Assembly: GCA_944989445.1 (NCBI GenBank)
Contig: CALYLW010000726.1
Coordinates: 241,958 to 305,957 of the forward strand
Reading direction: 5' to 3'
From: Ampullaceana balthica
Lineage: Eukaryota; Mollusca; Gastropoda; Lymnaeidae
Length of the DNA: 64,000 nucleotides
The notes under the pieces: model-generated
The model's input: only the letters and a program-made list of their open reading frames with translations
Database searches by the model: none
What the model was told of the DNA's origin: nothing
Position numbers and translations under genes: made by a program
Shown: positions 58,711-64,000 of the stretch, one piece after another
Position numbering within the stretch: the first letter of the stretch is position 1
Layout of the letters: each line of letters begins with the position of its first letter

Positions 58711-59665
58711 AGCACCATGTCAATATATCATGTGGTCCCCCAGCACCATGTCAATATATCATGTGGTCCCCCAGCACCATGTCAATATATCATGTGGTCC
58801 CCCCAGCACCATGTCAATATATCATGTGGTCCCCCAGCACCATGTCAATATATCATGTGGTCCCCCAGCACCATGTCAATATATCATGTGGTCCCCCAGC
58901 ACCATGTCAATATATCATGTGGTCCCCCAGCACCATGTCAATATATCATGTGGTCCCCCAGCACCATGTCAATATATCATGTGGTCCCCCAGCACCATGT
59001 CAATATATCATGTGGTCCCCCAAGCACCATGTCAATATATCATGTGGTCCCCCAGCACCATGTCAATATATCATGTGGTCCCCCAGCACCATGTCAATAT
59101 ATCATGTGGTCCCCCAGCACCATGTCAATATATCATGTGGTCCCCCAGCACCATGTCAATATATCATGTGGTCCCCCAGCACCATGTCAATATATCATGT
59201 GGTCCCCCAGCACCATGTCAATATATCATGTGGTCCCCCAGCACCATGTCAATATATCATGTGGTCCCCCAGCACCATGTCACTATATCATGTGGTCCCC
59301 CAGCACCATGTCACTATATCATGTGGTCCCCCAGCACCATGTCATTATATCATGTGGTCCCCCAGCACCATGTCACTATATCATGTGGTCCCCCAGCACC
59401 ATGTCACTATATCATGTGGTCCCCCAGCACCATGTCAATATACCATGTGGTCCCCCAGCACCATGTCAGTATATCACGTGGTGGTCCAAACATCTTTTCA
59501 TATATCAAATGATGTTCCAAAATGGTGTTAACATATCAAATGAATCACCCGCAGCATGTTACTATATCAAATGATTCTCCAACCTAATATCAAAGAAATC
59601 CCCGAAATCATGTTAATATATCAAATTTTGTCCGCAACATCATGTTATATCAAATGGTGCCTGAG
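58711..59665. repeat. 31-bp satellite, about 25 units plus degenerate tail
   Basis: Unit CAGCACCATGTCAATATATC plus ATGTGGTCCCC; from 59280 a subset has TCACTATATC. Units after 59480 decay (ATATATCAAATGATG). All three plus frames are open because the unit lacks stops. Confidence 0.95.
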
Positions 59666-61096
59666 ATATGTAATTTGAAACGTAGACTTCCTTTGTTTTT
59701 CATAAGGAAATATCTGTAAAATATGCGTGGGTGAGAGTGAACCGAGTGAGTGAGAGTGTAGTGAGGGGCATGCTCACTCTTTATGCCCACCCTCCCCCTA
59801 ATCCCCCCTTGAACTCTGAATCCAGGAGTTTAGTTATTGTTATCCCTGTGATATCTAAGTCTTCCTCCACCACTTTCCAGAGTGTTGCACACGTTGCACA
59901 CACAACAGGGGTCACTTGAAACCGAAGATACAATTGGTGGGAATAATGGTGAAAAAAATACCGCAGCGGAGCGCTTTGGTATACACCGCTTAATGTTTAA
60001 GGGCAATTTATGATGTTGCAAAAGTAAAACACGAAAGTTTACTTCCACGCACCACGTTTTCTTTACGCGCCCCTACCCGCGCCTCGGGTGAAATGGTTGA
60101 GACAGTGACTTGTCCGAGCGAAACAATGAAGTGACGCGACCAAACATCTCCACGCATGACACAAACTGCACTTTAATTTTTTATAATTTTTGTTTTTGTT
60201 TTTTTGCTTGTTATTTTTTTAGTGACGATTTACGTCATGTATACTCCGTAGAGTTGGATGAGCTATTTATTTACTTGAAATGACTAGAAAGTTAAATACG
60301 ATAAAAATAAGATTAAACCCCGCTCTTTCTATAAAATCACCATAGCTTTCCCTTACCCAGTAAATTATTTTGAGCTATTCATCAGACGCGAACAGTAACT
60401 TGTAGAAATTTGAATCAGGCTTTTGAGATCCACCGCGGCAACGAGTGATGCCCTCACCGTCAGTTGCGCGACTGACGGCAAACCCCATGTGAGAGTCACT
60501 GTCCTCATGATAGCCCCCCGTCCTCTATATACACATGCTCCAGCACTCGATGCAGAAGTCTGAAGACATGCTGTGGAAGTGCCCCAGAAACCGCCGCCAA
60601 CTGCAGGACTCAGTTACGGATCTTGGACCAAAAATTAGGGCGACCACATCATCATTCCCAGCTGTCGCCGAAATGAGTTCTCCGTGACCCGGTGTATAGC
60701 AGGCGCCAATAAGTTGTTGTCTGCCCTTGTTTTAAACATCGTCAATACAAATTTTATGAAGTTAAGGTTTCTTGTTTAATTTTTAAAAATATTTTAAATG
60801 GGCGATCATTGCGAGTTTCGAATAATTTAAAATAGATGAAGTCAAAACTACAGACTAATCGAATTCGGAAGAAACACTTTAAAAGACCTCCCCCAAAAAA
60901 AAACAAAAACAAAAAAAACAACAAACTATTGGTGTAACTTTCTCGTTAATTGCAGCATGTTATAGTTAAAGGTCGAAAACTGGGATGTGATTCTTCTGTA
61001 AAATCAAAATATTTTAAACCTGTAAATCAACGCCAGCTGACCCCCCCCTCCCCCAGTTGTAATGAATGATAAAGGTCAAAGGTAACGAGTGGTCAC
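59666..61096. other. Nothing recognised
   Basis: No exon or repeat identified; A-rich CAAAAACAAAAAAAACAAC tract near 60900. Confidence 0.5.
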
Positions 61097-61250
61097 CAAT
61101 GTTCCCTTTAAGCTGCGACGCTGCGCAGCAGTTCAGAATTACGGCGCAGCAAATTTTTAAATATATTGTACAAAAAATTGATACTGTGCCACTCTGCTCA
61201 TGAGTTTCCTTACTTTGCGCACGGACCAACGAACTTTAGAACCGCTGTTA
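61097..61250 (-). mobile_element. Decayed hAT MITE (CAATGTTCC family)
   Basis: CAATGTTCCCTTTAAGCTGC at the left, a GCGCAGCA core, and a mutated inner end (ACGAACTTTAGAACCGC) at the right correspond to the element at 1282 in opposite orientation. No clear target duplication remains. Confidence 0.6.
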
Positions 61251-61920
61251 GTGTCATTACTAATAATACAAACAACGTTTGCGTCACAGAATTAAGTTCT
61301 TTTTGACCCCGGGAATAAAACTAAAGAAAAAGCAACCGAGAACAAGTTGAGTCGAAATTTTCCCGTGCTCAATTACTTTTTGCTGTAAGCTATCATTACA
61401 AGGAATGAATTCAAAAATATCGAACTGACTGGCGTCTAAATTAATTCATGTTTAAAAATTTAAATAATTCACGTTTCCGGCTGACAAATCACAGCTCGCT
61501 CCATTCCAAGGAGCATTATTTGAGAACCCCTGAAATTGACAAAGATTAGGATTAAATTTTTGAATAGATTGATAAAAGAACATCCATAAAGTAGTGAAAA
61601 TACGAATTTTTAGTTAAAGCAAACATTTCCTTCCGTCAAATACCCCGCTCTTCTGATACTGTCTCACAAAATCAAATACAGCTTTCTGGTCAGTTTTCTG
61701 TTGTCTTCATATGTCGGTGACGGTCACCAACAGACTGCGAATTCCACTGTTCCCAACAGGTATACGACGAACATCCTGGATCAGAGAAAAGTCTCGCGAG
61801 GTAACCGATACCCAGAGTTACCGGCCCAGGCTGTGACGGCACGCTATCGGGTGTCTGGACCATGGGGCTCCTCAAATTGTTTGTTTTTGTACCACTTATT
61901 TCAGCATGTCCCCGAAACAC
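61251..61920. other. Nothing recognised
   Basis: May include unreadable 5' parts of the non-LTR fragment that starts at 61921. Confidence 0.4.
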
Positions 61921-62209
61921 GTGAGGATAGAAGAACAAATAGCACAGATGTAATAATTCATAAAGCATTCAATTCCAACTTCAAAGTACAACACAACAAT
62001 ATCTAATCCGATAGACATAGGTAAAAAAACACACGAAAAAACAACAAATTTTTCTTTGTTTCCAATGCAAGAGCAAACATTTACAAATCCTCCTTCGTCG
62101 CGTTTGGACTTCGGGGTGGAATGGGTTGCCTGAACAAACTAAATGAAAACCAACACACTTTCAACATTCAAAGGTCTCATAAAAATTTCAAGACTATAGA
62201 CCAGGGGTC
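61921..62209 (+). mobile_element. Plus-strand 3' fragment of the same non-LTR family
   Basis: Codons read EDRRTNS..VIIHKAFNSNF, then after frameshifts the WNGLPE-like part, matching the C-terminal domain of the copy at 12139-12546. It stops where a hAT-like terminus begins near 62211. Confidence 0.75.
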
Positions 62210-62210
62210 G

Positions 62211-62586
62211 GGAAAATTTTTGTGTGAGAGAGTCATAAACACCATACATTTTGAAAAGTAATTCAAAGAGAGCCATACAATATGTTTAAAACTATAAACT
62301 CAAGTAAATGTGTGCATTTTGTGTAAGTCCAACACTAAAAGTACAATAATTATGTCTCTGAATTCTTTTTGATAACATTGGTATGATGTTTTTAATATGC
62401 AATTACTATGTAGATCAAAGGAGTCTGACACAGAAGTAGCGTCAGTAATGGATAAGATAAGCCCAAATCGTCACTCTGCCTGGACACAGACACACACGTC
62501 TTGACTTTTTGTGACAGATTTGTGTGTGTGTGTCACCAGGAAGTAGCTTACGTACATGCAGGACAGTTTGAGAAACGCTGGTCTAG
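62211..62586. mobile_element. hAT-like termini, composite
   Basis: CAGGGGTCGGGAAAATTTTT with following GAGAGCCAT at the left, and TTTGAGAAACGCTG at the right, are typical hAT termini. They belong to different families, and no target duplication is seen. Confidence 0.45.
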
Positions 62587-62600
62587 TTATTGCGTGGCGG

Positions 62601-64000
62601 GGGACGCATTCAAAACTTCTCAGACTTTTGGGATATGTGCTGGGTTGTGGTGATAGTGGGGAGGGATGGGCAAGATTATACAAGACAAGGGGGCGCTCGG
62701 GGGTGGGGGGCGGGCTCTGAAATGATTCGCCGCCTCCGCTCAGGCGTCGCCCTATTCGCCGCCGCTCATTTCGTGGACTTCTGAGAGGTTGTTTTAATTG
62801 CTAAAGTGACCATCAAGTGCATCATTTGGTTTCGATATATTTGTGTGTCATCACAATCTCCACAATTGTGCTTCAACACAATCTCCACATTTGAGCAAAG
62901 TTTTAATTGGTTAATGGGTTTTATTATTTCTTCATAACATATTATATTTACATGGATTTAACGAAAACATTGTGAACATTTTAAGAAATGTTATGATTTT
63001 ATTTCGCTCCCAAATGTAATCAAACTCTATGAAACAAGCACCTGGTCGCGATCCCAAACAAAAACCAAACGTCAAAATCACAGTGATAGCGCTACAGCCG
63101 GGTTCCACAGTGCTTTGCCAGTAGATGACGTCAGCACAGATTCCACTACTAAAGAAACAATTGCAGGCGTTCTTGGGATTTCTAAAAATCTTTTGAAAAA
63201 GTTCTAACACGACCGTCGGCGAAAAGTACCCCCCATACGGCGACGAAATGGGCGGCGGCGAATCGTCCCTTCCCCCCTCACCACCACACCCACACAGGGG
63301 ATGGAGCTGAGAGTCTCGGGGCGCCACATGACGATAACGTCATCGTCGGGTCGTTATTTAACGTGATTTAAACGCGCAGCTCGCGGGCCCCGCCGTCGTT
63401 AACGTCGTTATTTACGTTGTTTGTGAAAGGTCAACCCGATAAGCACTTCCCCCGAACCCTCACCGACCCATAGCCCCTGCCGAGGTTAATTGTCCGGCGT
63501 TTCTTGATCCGGACCCGGCCTCGTCATTAGGTGTGATAGCCGGATATCGCATTCCGTCACAGACACCCCGTGCCGTGATCGATCTCTGCTGCGTGGGGGC
63601 TGGGGGTGAGAGCAAGTACAATCTTAGACCTGATATGTGTGCGACCGAAGCTCTCATTCGGTCGTGTTGAGTGTTTCGGGTGGAGGGGAGGGAGTAGTTG
63701 ATGAGGCGTCAAGGAAAGTGTGGGTCGGCGTGAGTAACGAGTAACTATATATTATCTCTTTATGTAGCGTTTCTCACAGTACAGATATCTTGTGCACAAT
63801 AATTCACTGAAGATTTTCGGTTATCCAAAACAAACTTTAATATATTCTATATATTATGTACACACAGATATCATTTGAGGTAATATAACGTGGAAATCTT
63901 GAGTCATACACCATACATCTTTCCTCGACGGAAATCTACACACAACTGTTCGCCCAACACTTTCAACCAATAGAAATGCTCCTTTCTTCCCGCGTTTCTT
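62601..64000. other. No gene; CpG-rich stretch at 63230-63620
   Basis: The stretch is GC- and CpG-rich compared with the window and has CRE-like TGACGATAACGTCATCG near 63327. It could be an alternative promoter or first-exon region, but no exon was recognised. Confidence 0.35.

Noticed and set aside
58689..59574. Three overlapping 260-285-codon plus-strand frames
   Set aside because: All come from a 31-bp satellite unit without stops; no start context or non-repeat domain.

Overview
The window looks like non-coding DNA from an animal genome, probably a lophotrochozoan and perhaps a gastropod or other mollusc (inference, moderate to low confidence). Coding density is almost nil, the DNA is AT-rich and full of simple repeats, and it carries animal-type hAT, Tigger/pogo, Helitron and CR1/jockey-like elements. 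Its one convincing host coding sequence is a single exon with animal splice signals.

That exon (36451-36726, + strand) is the first coding exon of a type I cGMP-dependent protein kinase (PKG; PRKG1/foraging/egl-4 family). It encodes the leucine-zipper dimerisation helix and the autoinhibitory pseudosubstrate segment, and is framed by a polypyrimidine-CACAG acceptor and a GTGAGT donor. No other PKG exon is visible, so up to 27 kb downstream (36727-64000) reads as intron. The 36 kb upstream is intron or intergenic DNA.

The rest is a nested record of transposition and satellite growth. From 1 to 19 kb there are hAT-type MITEs, a 3.0-kb Helitron-like element (5905-8930), a pair of adjacent long inverted repeats (10929-11459), 3' ends of one non-LTR retrotransposon family, and a dead Tigger element cut by a Helitron-like insertion. 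From 20 to 33 kb there is a 34-bp satellite with a 306-bp higher-order period, and a ZMYM1-like hAT transposase pseudogene with a different hAT MITE inserted in its last exon-like segment (perfect 8-bp target duplication). This stretch also has a cluster of Helitron-like elements ending in GGCGCC-rich hairpins plus CTAG, an OTU-protease-like relic, a tRNA-Val-like sequence, and a complete non-autonomous Helitron (31719-32552).

From 33 to 64 kb, around and downstream of the PKG exon, there are tandem arrays with unit lengths of 13, 15, 31, 32, 36 and 44 bp, a large GATA array, and more hAT elements with intact 8-bp target duplications (44679-45606, 56740-57536 with another nested inside, and 54220-54595 inside a satellite). 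Almost all long open frames here are satellite read-through and are not genes.

I found no CRISPR, operon, bacterial or viral gene system. The most informative content is the PKG exon and the datable, nested transposon insertions.
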